A stretch of DNA of 64,000 bases from Nocardia vinacea NBRC 16497 (lineage in GTDB: Bacteria; Actinomycetota; Actinomycetes; Mycobacteriales; Mycobacteriaceae). The stretch spans positions 25,049 to 89,048 of the forward strand of contig NZ_BAGN01000172.1 of assembly GCF_000308835.1 (NCBI RefSeq). Reading direction: 5' to 3'. Below, piece by piece: positions 1-8,785 of the stretch (positions within the stretch are counted from its first letter, which is position 1; each line of letters opens with the position of its first letter). The notes below the pieces were generated by a model. That model had not been told where the DNA came from, did not search any database, and saw only the letters and a list, made by a program, of their open reading frames with translations. The translations under genes and the position numbers were made by a program.

Positions 1-2024
1 ATCACAGCTTCCGGCTGGGACGGATCCGGCTGCTTCGGCGCCGCCGGTACCCAACCCCGCAGCGGCTGAATCACCGCCCCGTAGAACGTGTCGGTCGCCG
101 AGGTGACGCTGGCGATGAAGCTCGCCGCCGTGCCGGATCGCCGGTTGCCCATCGGGAAGGTCTGCTCGAGTGAGAAGGACACGATAGTGCCGACCCGACC
201 GCCCGTAAGCACCTTGGCATCCGCGCGCACCTTTTCGAGGTACTCACACGCTTCATTGCCTCGCGCCGAGAACACCGCTTCGACCTGAACATCGCCTGGT
301 GCGTCCACGAGTTGCTTGAGCAACCACGACACCCGACGACCAGATGTCCCTTCGTTCGGCGCGTCGAGGGTCGTACGGCAGCGAACTTTGTTGGTTCGAA
401 TGTCCGCGACCACGACCAGATCCCCTGCGGTGTCAGGAATCCGCAGCACAGCCTCGAAGGTTCCGTCGGCAGCCAGCCGCTCTGTAACGGCTGCGCTTCG
501 GGCGACCCGATCGGTGAGGTGTCGCCGGGACAGGACGTGCTTGACTGTCACACCGAGTTCAGAGGTCAGCCGCAGCGCCAGATGACGCGACAGGGACACC
601 CACGTATCGGCGACCGTCAACGCCTTCTGGTCACTCGCACGCAATGTTCCCGCCGTGACCGCGTCGCGAACAGCAACCCAGTGGCGCCCCATGTCGACGA
701 ACTCGACGGCACCCGACCGAGGATGATCAAGGTACCGCAGGAACTCGCTCAAGATCCACACCTGCAAGTCGTCCTCGATACCGCCGTGCGAGAGCGACAT
801 TCGCGCCTCGTGCGCCACTTCCGCCCACGACAAATGACGCAGGGCGACCTTCGTCAGTTTGCGGCGGTCGACCTCGACGGGAAGTTCACCCGCGCTGGCC
901 GGTACATCGTTCGACAGGCTGACCACCGCGTCGTACTTCTTCCGACGCGCCACGTCGAGGTAGCTCTCGAGTTGATCGCGTCTGAGCTTGCCGTTACCGG
1001 TCTTGACCTCGAGCAGACCAGTCCATATCCGACTTCCCCGAACCACTTTCAGCACCGCGTCCGGGATGACTTTCGATTCGCCCCGCTCGTATTGCACTTC
1101 GACGTATCCCTCGAAAGCGCCTACCGGGGCACCTATCCTCGCGCACAGCGCCCGAGCGAATGGACGCACGACCTGCATCGTGGCGATCAGCGCCGAGGTA
1201 GCGCGCTTCTCCTGCTCCTCGCCCGCACCGACTCCGAACACTGAGAACAATCGAGCCGGCTGCCAGTTGTCGCCCTCAGCGAGCTTGAACTCTATCGGCT
1301 TGGCCTTCTTCGCCACCCGTTTGGCGGTCCGCACACCGCGAGTCCGCACAGTGGTATTCGTCTCGTTGTGTGGTGCGCGCTCATGGATCGGCGCAGCGAC
1401 ATCGACGGAACCGATATCCTGCGCGACAACCGGCTCCGGCTCGCTCGCCGGTACCGCACCCAGCGGCGTAACGGACGGATCGGAATCCTCATCTTCGTCG
1501 ATATCGACTCCGAAATCCGTTGCCAGGCCTGCTAATCCAGAATCCCAGCCTTGCCCTACCGCCCGCACCTTCCACTCGCTGCCCCGGCGGTACACCTCGC
1601 CGAACACGAACGCCGACTCCGAAGTTGCATCAGCGGTGACGTACTCAGCCAGGATTTTGCCCGCTGCATCAACGACCCGGAGCGCGAGTTTGCCGAGGTC
1701 CCCGAATGTTCCACTACCGACGCTACCGGCAAGCGCCACTGTGTGAACATTGTCCGGAACGGCAGATAAATCGATCGCGATCCTGGCCTGTGCGCCCTCC
1801 TCGGTCGCGCTCGTACCCAGGAATCGCACCGAACCGTCCGACGATTCCGGCTGGTTGTAGAAGACGAAATCACTGTCGGAGCCGACCTTTCCGCCGACGC
1901 CTAGCAGTAGCGCGGACGCATCGACTTCAATCTCCGACTCCACCCACCCGATCACGACATCGACCCGGATGACATCCTCCGGCAACGGCATATTCTGGCC
2001 CTTGATCAGGATCGGAGACGTCAC
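1..2024 (-). CDS. TerD-domain protein fused to a PD-(D/E)XK-like nuclease (3' end outside window)
   Basis: At least 674 residues are open without a stop to the left edge, so the C-terminus is missing. Residues 1 to about 185 look like a TerD stress-protein domain (start VTSPILIKGQN, then repeated beta motifs such as FVFYNQPES and SAFVFGEVYRR). After an acidic linker comes a second module with IPDAV near residue 319, LLEVKTG near 339 and QLESY near 352, the spacing of a PD-(D/E)XK nuclease core. TerD proteins belong to tellurite or stress systems and are known to be linked to nucleic-acid processing; nuclease activity here is inferred from motifs only. GTG at 2024 is favoured because AAGGG lies 8 nt upstream; GTG at 2033 is the alternative. 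Confidence 0.8.
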   Translation of the reverse strand, partial: MTSPILIKGQNMPLPEDVIRVDVVIGWVESEIEVDASALLLGVGGKVGSDSDFVFYNQPESSDGSVRFLGTSATEEGAQARIAIDLSAVPDNVHTVALAGSVGSGTFGDLGKLALRVVDAAGKILAEYVTADATSESAFVFGEVYRRGSEWKVRAVGQGWDSGLAGLATDFGVDIDEDEDSDPSVTPLGAVPASEPEPVVAQDIGSVDVAAPIHERAPHNETNTTVRTRGVRTAKRVAKKAKPIEFKLAEGDNWQPARLFSVFGVGAGEEQEKRATSALIATMQVVRPFARALCARIGAPVGAFEGYVEVQYERGESKVIPDAVLKVVRGSRIWTGLLEVKTGNGKLRRDQLESYLDVARRKKYDAVVSLSNDVPASAGELPVEVDRRKLTKVALRHLSWAEVAHEARMSLSHGGIEDDLQVWILSEFLRYLDHPRSGAVEFVDMGRHWVAVRDAVTAGTLRASDQKALTVADTWVSLSRHLALRLTSELGVTVKHVLSRRHLTDRVARSAAVTERLAADGTFEAVLRIPDTAGDLVVVADIRTNKVRCRTTLDAPNEGTSGRRVSWLLKQLVDAPGDVQVEAVFSARGNEACEYLEKVRADAKVLTGGRVGTIVSFSLEQTFPMGNRRSGTAASFIASVTSATDTFYGAVIQPLRGWVPAAPKQPDPSQPEAV

Positions 2025-2557
2025 AGCGTTCACCCTTCGACATTCGGTACGCACAGTCACAGATAGGAGCCGGGGTCAGCCGTTAACGATGCTGTCCCCC
2101 ATTGCAATCGGCGCCGCAGATCCGCGGCGATGCTGTGCTTTTCGGCCGGCCCGAACCCCCTGTTACATGCCGCCAGCGGACGCGGTGGCGACATGTCGAT
2201 CAGCAGCGTGTGGGTGTGCGCCGCCCGCAAAATGAAACGGTTCCGGCGCGCGTACACAGACGTGTTGGCAGCGTTCCTGTCAGCCGTTTCGTGGGATCTC
2301 AAAACCCATGCACCGCAATGGATGCCGTCGAAGCGTTCTACATTACCGAGGCGTGTGAGTTGTCATCCACCGAACGCCGCCCGGTCTCAATGGCCGAAGT
2401 CCGGCGCTGATCCCTCCGTTGCGTCGGGCCGCGCCCGACGCTCGTTGCCGCTGGACCGTCGACCTTGTCGTCTCGTAATCGCGCCTCGCCACGCACTACC
2501 CCCCTTCCGCCCAGCATCACCGCACTGCAGGCCGCGCAAAGCTCCTGACAATCCGAG
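2025..2557. other. Intergenic stretch without a convincing gene
   Basis: About 530 bp between the TerD-nuclease start and the TPR-like fragment. Reading frames here are short, arginine/proline-rich and lack ribosome binding sites or recognisable motifs. It should contain the promoter of the TerD gene. It may also hold decayed sequence, since the next feature is a gene fragment. Confidence 0.5.
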
Positions 2558-2824
2558 TTACGCCACCAGTAGACCCCGAGCGCGCTCGTTGAAGTCCGCG
2601 ACCAAGGGGTGCGGCCCGAATAACCTCATGCGCTGTTGAACGTCGCGGACCGCTTCCACCGAGCGAGACGACTTCACCTTGCTGGAGAGATCAACCGCCC
2701 GCACACCTGCCGCGTCGGCGGCATCAAGGTCGCGCTTCTGAATGTGCGTGACCGCCAACGCGGCATGAGACAACGCACCTCGCCGCGCACGATTATGCTT
2801 GCGGGCGTAGGCGATCGATTGCAC
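2558..2824 (-). pseudogene. C-terminal tail of an XRE/TPR-type regulator, probable remnant
   Basis: An 88-codon frame whose sequence (ALSHAALAVTHIQKRDLDAA, then AVDLSSKVKSSRSVEAVRDV) matches the TPR-like C-terminal tail seen in large actinobacterial XRE regulators. The helix-turn-helix and most TPR helices are absent. It begins on a GTG overlapping the Nudix stop (TAGTG), so it could be translated by coupling, but the missing N-terminus suggests a fragment joined at the Nudix 3' end by deletion. Confidence 0.5.
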
Positions 2825-3291
2825 TATCTGACGATAGGAGCTCTTCCAGATCGCCAGTCATCAATCCGTTTGCGAATGCTCGACACCATAGGGAGCGCGT
2901 CGATTTCACCTGTATCGAACCAGGCCACTTCCGTAGATTCATCGGACACGCGGATAGTTCCGTTGAGTGGCCTGCCCAGGAGACATATCGAAAACTCTTG
3001 TCGCACTTCACCATTATCGTAGGCAAATACATGGTCGGGATTCGTGTAGGTACCGACGATCCCAGTGATTTCGATATCGATTCCGGTTTCTTCCTTGGTC
3101 TCCCGGACACCGCACTCGGCGAGCGATTCGCCGAGTTCCATCTTTCCCCCCGGCAATGCCCACATCTCGTTGTCCACCCGGCGCTGCAGCAGGATCTGCC
3201 CGGTCTCGTTGACTACGACCACAGAAGCAGCGGGAACCAGGCTGTTCGCTTTGGGCGCATTCGGATCGTTCTCGTAATCACGTCGTACCAT
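2824..3291 (-). CDS. Nudix hydrolase
   Basis: 155-aa Nudix protein. The full Nudix box GX5EX7REUXEEXGU is present: GKMELGE, then REТ-type turn RETKEETGI, around residues 50-72. The family hydrolyses nucleoside diphosphates linked to another group; the substrate cannot be told here. ATG at 3291 follows GGAGG by 9 nt. The start lies inside the last codons of the upstream XRE/PLD-like gene (14-nt overlap), so the two are translationally coupled. Confidence 0.88.
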   Translation of the reverse strand: MVRRDYENDPNAPKANSLVPAASVVVVNETGQILLQRRVDNEMWALPGGKMELGESLAECGVRETKEETGIDIEITGIVGTYTNPDHVFAYDNGEVRQEFSICLLGRPLNGTIRVSDESTEVAWFDTGEIDALPMVSSIRKRIDDWRSGRAPIVR

Positions 3292-4039
3292 GCTCGATCG
3301 CCTCCCAAATACTGCGGCCTCGGGACCATAACTCTTCGACGTGATCGGAGAATCGGTCGAACATGCCGTCGTCTTGCTCACGTCTGAGATGGAACATCGG
3401 CGAGTCATGGCCGACTCGTCTCGCGAGAATCGGTGTCACGATCATGTCGTTGTCGAACCGAAAGACCGACAGGTTGACATGCCCGTTCGTGAATCGGCCC
3501 GCGATGCCATCCACTTCCCGCAGCTTGTGCAGTTCGCCGGTAGTCACCGCGATACGCGTCGACAATGTAAGTGGGACATTCTCTTCGCGCTCGCGGGCTC
3601 GGGTTACGTCATCATCCGGGTCGCCGATCAGGAAGCGAATACGGCACCCGTTCGCGGCTTTGCGGCGAAGGATATCGGCCAGATTGGCTTGTTCCAGCCA
3701 CAAGAAGTAATTCGTGTAGCCCGCAAACGTCAGCTCACGGCTGGCTTTGGTGATCAACGATCGCCACAGCGAGGCCGGTGCGGCGGATCGGTAGGGAAAG
3801 ACTTGAACGACTTCACGATCCGGCCCGGTCTTCAGGGTTAGGCGCACAGCCGAAGGCCACAAGACTGCCTCCTCAGCTTCGAGAACTTCGCATACCACCC
3901 AACGGTGACGGGCGTGCGGTACGCGCGTGGGGTTAGCCAACCACCGATTAACCGTTTTGGCGTCGACTTCACATCTTTCGGCGAGCTGTCGTTCGGTGAT
4001 CTTGGCCCTCGCCATGGCCTGTCGCAAAGCATGATTCAC
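3278..4039 (-). CDS. XRE-type regulator with a PLD-like C-terminal domain
   Basis: 253 aa. Residues 1-45 form a helix-turn-helix (ITERQLAERCEVDAKTVNRW). The remainder, with an AGYTNYFLWLEQANLADILRR stretch and IRFLIGDPDDD, resembles the phospholipase-D-like sensor domain common in actinobacterial XRE proteins paired with Nudix genes; no HKD catalytic pair is visible. It overlaps the Nudix gene and diverges from the small-gene run at 4248. The inverted repeat at 4193-4227 may be its operator. Confidence 0.78.
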   Translation of the reverse strand: MNHALRQAMARAKITERQLAERCEVDAKTVNRWLANPTRVPHARHRWVVCEVLEAEEAVLWPSAVRLTLKTGPDREVVQVFPYRSAAPASLWRSLITKASRELTFAGYTNYFLWLEQANLADILRRKAANGCRIRFLIGDPDDDVTRAREREENVPLTLSTRIAVTTGELHKLREVDGIAGRFTNGHVNLSVFRFDNDMIVTPILARRVGHDSPMFHLRREQDDGMFDRFSDHVEELWSRGRSIWEAIEHGTT

Positions 4040-4192
4040 GGTACGCCGACCTCCACCCTCGGGACAGCGGGAACTTTATCGTGAAGCGTCCCAAACGTCC
4101 TCGAAACGCAGTAGGAACGGCCCCGCAACTGATCGACGCTGAAGTCGTGCCCGAGAGTGGCGCCGACCGCAGTCCCAGGCAGTGAGCCAAGG

Positions 4193-4227
4193 CTGTTGTC
4201 GTCCGTCTTTGAACAACACGACAACAG
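4193..4227. promoter_or_regulatory. 10-bp inverted repeat in the divergent promoter region
   Basis: CTGTTGTCGT and ACGACAACAG are perfect complements separated by 15 nt. The element ends 20 nt before the ATG of the gene at 4248 and lies about 150 nt upstream of the XRE gene. An operator is more likely than a terminator because no gene ends here. Confidence 0.5.
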
Positions 4228-4247
4228 AATCCATCAGGGGAGGTTCG

Positions 4248-4430
4248 ATGAGTAGAGAACTGCCGCAACGTATTCGGGGTCGGTACCGCATACCGTCGCG
4301 GGTAATCGCTCCACCTCCAGTCGAATTCGTGTCGCGCATTGCCGCCGCCGTTGAACAGTGGGCAACCCAGCCAGCTCAGGGCCCAAGTACCGGCGGTTCT
4401 GGCACCGGACACCGTGAACGTGGGGCCTGA
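4248..4430 (+). CDS. Hypothetical protein, 60 aa
   Basis: Short arginine- and proline-rich protein starting MSRELPQRIRGRYRIPSR. ATG at 4248 has GGGGAGG 5 nt upstream. Only 2 nt separate its stop from the next start, so it opens a run of small genes with the same orientation. No domain recognised. Confidence 0.6.
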   Translation: MSRELPQRIRGRYRIPSRVIAPPPVEFVSRIAAAVEQWATQPAQGPSTGGSGTGHRERGA

Positions 4431-4432
4431 TC

Positions 4433-4747
4433 ATGCAGGCAACCGCGCTGCGGACCACGCGAACCCGAGACGGAAACAAGGTTGCGGTGTGGCAGCTGAT
4501 CGGGTGCACTACCCGCATCCTGCGTGTGCAGCTGATTCCCGAATCGTTCACTGCACATCGCCTGCCGTCCAAGATACCGCTCCCAGCCGCGCAACCAGGA
4601 ACGATCATGTTCGACGGCTACCCCGATCTGACCGACGCGCGGCAATTGCTTCCCAAGCACAGCGATCTGTGGGACGCCCTACAGCACGACTACTGGGCGG
4701 CACTGCTGAATCCCGGCGATATCAACCGTAGAACGCCGGGAACGTAG
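4433..4747 (+). CDS. Hypothetical protein, 104 aa
   Basis: Sequence has ordinary globular composition: a beta-rich first half (VAVWQLIGCTTRILRVQLIP) and an acidic, aromatic second half (DLWDALQHDYWAALLNPGD). It lies 2 nt after the previous stop and 5 nt before the next ATG. No family recognised; no signal peptide or membrane segment. Confidence 0.6.
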   Translation: MQATALRTTRTRDGNKVAVWQLIGCTTRILRVQLIPESFTAHRLPSKIPLPAAQPGTIMFDGYPDLTDARQLLPKHSDLWDALQHDYWAALLNPGDINRRTPGT

Positions 4748-4752
4748 GTCCG

Positions 4753-4956
4753 ATGTCTGAGTTCCCGTGTCCACCGAACGCAATCGCGCCCTCCGTAGAG
4801 GCGCTGCTTGCCGTGTTCCACGAGGACACCTTCGAGAAGCTGCAGCATGCCCCCTCGGACAGCCGGCCGGTGCTCCATCGGGCGGACGGTTCGTGGTGTG
4901 AGGTCGGCGAGGATGGCTGGCCGATTTCCAGCGGCGACACGGACAAAGACAAATAA
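4753..4956 (+). CDS. Hypothetical acidic protein, 67 aa
   Basis: Acidic small protein (pattern EALLAVFHEDTFEKLQHAPS, ending in SSGDTDKDK). Five nucleotides separate it from the preceding gene, indicating one transcript. Similar in character to small accessory proteins of actinobacterial islands, but no named family can be assigned. Confidence 0.55.
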   Translation: MSEFPCPPNAIAPSVEALLAVFHEDTFEKLQHAPSDSRPVLHRADGSWCEVGEDGWPISSGDTDKDK

Positions 4957-5040
4957 TCGCCATCCTGCCCCAGAACTGTTGCGGGCAGACTTCGTACACC
5001 TCGACATCGACGCCCTATACCGATCTGAAGGATAGATCCT

Positions 5041-5373
5041 GTGATTGCTGCCGCTTTGATGAACTGGTTGACCCGGCGCCGCATGATGCCCCATGTCGAA
5101 GTGGTCATTGTCCGAAATCCCGACGGGCCAACTGAAGCGCAGGTTTTCGTCCGGGGAGTCGAGCACGAAGCAACCATATTCAATATCGATGCAGGTGCTG
5201 GATGGGATTGGAGCGAATGGAAGAGCATCCGAGACTCAAACCTCTCGGCTGCGTCTCCGATAACTCGAGCGATCTTGCTGACCGCCTATGCAAACCCTCC
5301 CGGTGGCCATTACGTCGAGCGCGACAACGATGTCGGCTGGCTTGACGACCTCCCTCCAAACTCCGTGCAATAG
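5041..5373 (+). CDS. Hypothetical protein, 110 aa
   Basis: GTG at 5041 has GAAGGA 8 nt upstream. The protein has a central VEVVIVRNPDG / AQVFVRGVEHEATIFNID beta pattern and a WDWSEWKSIRDSN segment. It is the last member of the run starting at 4248 and converges on mcrC. Function unknown. Confidence 0.6.
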   Translation: MIAAALMNWLTRRRMMPHVEVVIVRNPDGPTEAQVFVRGVEHEATIFNIDAGAGWDWSEWKSIRDSNLSAASPITRAILLTAYANPPGGHYVERDNDVGWLDDLPPNSVQ

Positions 5374-5512
5374 ACACGTTCCGGTAGATGAACGCCAACC
5401 CGTCCTGCAGTGAAACCAGACAAGGATGAAAGGAAGTTACTCGGATCTAAATGGATCCAGCAGCAATCCGGCTCCGGATTGTGGCACGCAGGGCGAGCGG
5501 GATTCTTCGCAA

Positions 5513-6691
5513 CTACTTATGGAGGATCGTGCGCGCCAACGTGTCGATGGTCTTCAACAGAGCATTCGGAGGAAGGGAGAGATCGAGCGCATGGCAGTGG
5601 ATGGTGATGTTGCAAGTCTTGATGGCGTGGGTAATTGCGGGCTCGTTGCCTTTGGCGTAGATCAAATGGCCCTCTTTCAAACCGAGAACGGAGCAGTATG
5701 CCAGCATCTGGTAAAGGTCGGCCTCGGGGAATCCCTTCGGCTTCTCGGCCTTGTACTTCGCGTCCACGACCGCCAGCGGGTCTCCATGAGCGTCGCACCA
5801 GACAAGGTCCGGGATGAACTTGATCCTCGACGCCGCGTCCATGTAATGGTCTTTCTGGGTCTTCGGATGCCCTCCGAACTGGCGCATCGCCATGCTCATC
5901 GCGCCAGTGACGAAGTCCTCGTATATCTTCCACATATCGAATACGAAGCCCGAGACAGCAAGAGGTCCATGCTGCTGGCCGAAGGAACTGTTGTCGAGGA
6001 TCACTTCGGACAGCCGGAGAACATCGTGGTAGCGCAGGTTGAGTCGGTTCAATCCGTACGCCGGCCTTCGTTCACGAGGTGAAACGATCGTTACCTCGTC
6101 CAGGATCGTCCGTATGCGACTGAGTTGCTGGCGCGCGCCGATTCCGATATCCGGCATGCTGAGCAGGCGTAACGCGGCAAGCAGGACTAGTCGATTCTCC
6201 TGGATATCTGCCGTGAAGTCGTCGTACTCAACGGCGATCGGGACCGGCAATCCATAATTCCTAGTGATTTGCTCTTGGAATCGAACCCGCCCACGTATCA
6301 CCGACAGCGAGTCTGCAGTAGAGCGGTAGCCGCGCAACAACCCACGCCCGAATGCGTCGGATGCCAAGCGGACAAACGATTCCGCGACCGCCGGAAAGAG
6401 TCCGTCAGCCTTCGCGAGTCGAACGAACTCGTCTCGCCAGATCGCAGGGTTCGAACTGTATCCGATGAAGAACAGAATTCGATTCAGCTCGGCGATCTTC
6501 GGACGGACGTTGATCTGCACCGCGCCCAGTCGGACCGAACCAACCTTTTGTCCAGGTTTAATTCTGTACTTGCCTTGCGAGATAGGAGTTATCCCAGCGA
6601 TTTTGACGCGACGGAGGGCTTCACACTGGTCTTCCGAAAGATCAATCGTTCCCGGCCGACCATGCTCGACAAGGTCGACTGTGAGTGTCAC
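5513..6691 (-). CDS. mcrC: McrC-like subunit of a modification-dependent restriction system
   Basis: 392 aa. McrC supplies the nuclease subunit that partners the McrB motor. A PD-(D/E)XK catalytic core is visible: IPDLVW (PD at 294-295) followed by VVDAKYK (D310, K312). The N-terminal half has the beta-rich features of the family. Its GTG start overlaps the mcrB stop by 4 nt (GTGA), so the pair is translationally coupled. The system would cut DNA carrying modified bases; which modification cannot be read from the sequence. Confidence 0.9.
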   Translation of the reverse strand: MTLTVDLVEHGRPGTIDLSEDQCEALRRVKIAGITPISQGKYRIKPGQKVGSVRLGAVQINVRPKIAELNRILFFIGYSSNPAIWRDEFVRLAKADGLFPAVAESFVRLASDAFGRGLLRGYRSTADSLSVIRGRVRFQEQITRNYGLPVPIAVEYDDFTADIQENRLVLLAALRLLSMPDIGIGARQQLSRIRTILDEVTIVSPRERRPAYGLNRLNLRYHDVLRLSEVILDNSSFGQQHGPLAVSGFVFDMWKIYEDFVTGAMSMAMRQFGGHPKTQKDHYMDAASRIKFIPDLVWCDAHGDPLAVVDAKYKAEKPKGFPEADLYQMLAYCSVLGLKEGHLIYAKGNEPAITHAIKTCNITIHCHALDLSLPPNALLKTIDTLARTILHK

Positions 6692-7881
6692 GGTTGGGTG
6701 TCCGGTTCAGCATCAGTGGAAGCCACACGCTCTGCGATCTTGGCCAAGGCATATGCGTCGTGCACGTCGACACCGGTGTCGTTGAAGTGATACTCCTCCA
6801 TGAGCGGTAGTACCGTGGTGCGCCACGCAACGTCCATCCCGATCTTGGAAGTGGCGCCTGGGCGCATGAAGTACGAAGGGCCGATCTTGAAGTCTTCGTC
6901 GGCAATGGATTCGTTCAGCTCGTCCACGATGTCGGCGATGACTTGGTTCTCCCCATGGTCCTTTAGCCAGTTCCGCAGTACACTCCTCGTCGGTTCCTTC
7001 GACGGATGCAGATGCACAAAGGCGAAACGACGCCGCATCGCCGAATCAACCAGTGCGACAGAGCGATCGGCTCGGTTCATCGTTCCGATAATCAGCACGT
7101 TCTTCGGCAGGCTGAACATTTCTACTTTGTCGGAGTAGAGCAGGTTTATACTCTCATCCCGATATTCCAGCAGATAGTAGAGCTCGCCGAATATCTTCGA
7201 TAGATTGCCTCGGTTAACCTCGTCGATGATGAGGACGTACAGATTCCCTGAGTCTTTCCGTGCAGTAAAGGCCAATTGACGTAGCGGACCTCGGTGGATG
7301 TCGTAAGCGATCTGACCGTTCTCCGTCTCAACCGGACGGAACCCTTCGAAGAAGTCTTCGTACGAATACGAAGGGTGGAACTGCACCATCTTGACATGCT
7401 CTGCACCGGCCAGGTGCTTCGCGATAGCCTTTGCGAGATAAGTCTTTCCGGTGCCCGGCGGACCATAGAAGATCAGTTGCGGTCGGTCCCGGAGCAGGTC
7501 GATGCACTCCTGCAGCCACTCTTTCGGCATGTACAACTGCGCGGCGAGGTCATCGGTGGCATCGGGGAACTCAGGCTCGATGTGGGCCTCGGCCTCGGTC
7601 GCAGGCTGATCCTCCGCGATGGCCGCATGCCTAGGCCGCCAAGCGAACCCGAATGCCGCACTCAATATGGAGATCAGCTCTGCCGCATTCTGGCGGTTGA
7701 GCTGAATCGACTGACTGCTCTTGGGTGGAGACTCGCGCTGTTCGGATCCGAACGTCGACAGGTGGACCAGGGTCGCACCGTCGCCATCCTCGATCACCTT
7801 GTACTGACAGCTGACGGCGTCCTCGAGCTTGTGCGCCCGAACGTTCTGGGTACTGGGAATAATTTCGCGAATACGGGCCAT
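6688..7881 (-). CDS. mcrB: McrB-like AAA+ GTPase motor of the McrBC system
   Basis: 397 aa. Walker A GPPGTGKT at 140-147, Walker B LIIDE ending at 221, and TMNRADRS at 267-274, equivalent to the MNTADR signature linked to GTP use in Escherichia coli McrB. Residues 1-80 form a small beta-containing domain (SCQYKVIEDGDGATLVHLST) unlike the DUF3578 DNA-binding domain of E. coli McrB, so target recognition is probably different. It is upstream of, and 4 nt overlapped with, mcrC. Confidence 0.9.
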   Translation of the reverse strand: MARIREIIPSTQNVRAHKLEDAVSCQYKVIEDGDGATLVHLSTFGSEQRESPPKSSQSIQLNRQNAAELISILSAAFGFAWRPRHAAIAEDQPATEAEAHIEPEFPDATDDLAAQLYMPKEWLQECIDLLRDRPQLIFYGPPGTGKTYLAKAIAKHLAGAEHVKMVQFHPSYSYEDFFEGFRPVETENGQIAYDIHRGPLRQLAFTARKDSGNLYVLIIDEVNRGNLSKIFGELYYLLEYRDESINLLYSDKVEMFSLPKNVLIIGTMNRADRSVALVDSAMRRRFAFVHLHPSKEPTRSVLRNWLKDHGENQVIADIVDELNESIADEDFKIGPSYFMRPGATSKIGMDVAWRTTVLPLMEEYHFNDTGVDVHDAYALAKIAERVASTDAEPDTQP

Positions 7882-8086
7882 CTGTCAGCTCTCCCCTAAC
7901 CATTTTGCCGAACCCGATCATTGCCGCGATCGGAGCACGATGTGCGTGCACCAATCGCTGACTCTCCCGCTCACACGATGCGCGCGCCGCATGCACCAGG
8001 TGATTCGGGTAGCACCCAAGTCAGAATAGCGTTCGACTCACACGAAATTCCCGGGGAGACGCAGGAAGCGATTCGCACTGTCGGGA

Positions 8087-8110
8087 ACTGTCAGATAGTC
8101 GTCTGACAGT
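8087..8110. terminator. Hairpin downstream of the Ddn-like gene
   Basis: ACTGTCAGA and TCTGACAGT are perfect 9-bp arms around a 6-nt loop, flanked by near-complementary GGGA and CCCC. It lies about 110 nt past the stop of the minus-strand gene at 8222 and upstream of mcrB. No T-run follows, so a regulatory site for mcrB remains possible. Confidence 0.45.
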
Positions 8111-8221
8111 CCCCACTGTCGGCCATGGGCAAGAGGGCTCCGGCAATTCGGTCGGCACGAAGACGATGGATTCGGACTAGTTGGCCGAGTAGTTGGGGGC
8201 GGCGCCGAAGATCATGGCAGG

Positions 8222-8683
8222 TCACTGGGGGTGGAGGCGGACTATGGCGGTGCCGCGGGTTAGGGCGGTGCGGAGGGAGGGGAGGTTTACGGTGCCGTCG
8301 GGGTTCAGGTGGATTTTGGCGAAGCGGCCGTGGGCTGGGTTTTGGGTGAGGATTTCGCGGTAGAGGGGGGTGGCGCGGGGTTCGTCGGTGATGACTTCGT
8401 GGGTGGCTTGGATGGTGTTGCCGCGGAGGTGGATTCGGACGGGGGTGCCTGGGATGAGGTTGTGGCGCCAGTTGGCGGCGGTGCCGATCAGGATGTGGCC
8501 TTCGTGTTCGGCGTAGCCGACGGGGTTGGCGTACTCTCGGCCGGTTTTGCGGCCGGAGACGGTGATGATGAGGAGCTTTTTGCTGAGCAGGGGGTGTAGT
8601 GGGGAGCGGAGGATGAAGCGGACGATGGCGTCGCCGGTGCGTTGGATGCGGGATTGGACGGTGGGGGCTTTTGTGCTGGTCAT
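8222..8683 (-). CDS. Ddn-like nitroreductase/deazaflavin-dependent family protein
   Basis: 153 aa. The central TVSGRKTGREYANPVGY and HILIGTAANWRHN motifs are typical of the F420-binding Ddn-like split beta-barrel family of actinobacteria, which reduces quinones or xenobiotics. ATG at 8683 has GGAG upstream. It diverges from a TetR gene with a clear palindrome between them, so it is probably the repressor's target. Confidence 0.8.
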   Translation of the reverse strand: MTSTKAPTVQSRIQRTGDAIVRFILRSPLHPLLSKKLLIITVSGRKTGREYANPVGYAEHEGHILIGTAANWRHNLIPGTPVRIHLRGNTIQATHEVITDEPRATPLYREILTQNPAHGRFAKIHLNPDGTVNLPSLRTALTRGTAIVRLHPQ

Positions 8684-8711
8684 GGGGATGGCTCCGCTGA
8701 TCGGATAATTA

Positions 8712-8727
8712 CTGAGTTTATACTCAG
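8712..8727. promoter_or_regulatory. Probable TetR operator
   Basis: CTGAGT and ACTCAG are perfect 6-bp arms around a 4-bp AT spacer, in the 100-bp gap between the divergent Ddn-like and TetR genes. Position and symmetry fit autoregulation plus control of the Ddn-like gene. Confidence 0.7.
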
Positions 8728-8785
8728 AAAATACGTCCGGATCGGGCATACTGCAAGGGTTGATCGGTGCGGAGAGGAGGTTGGG

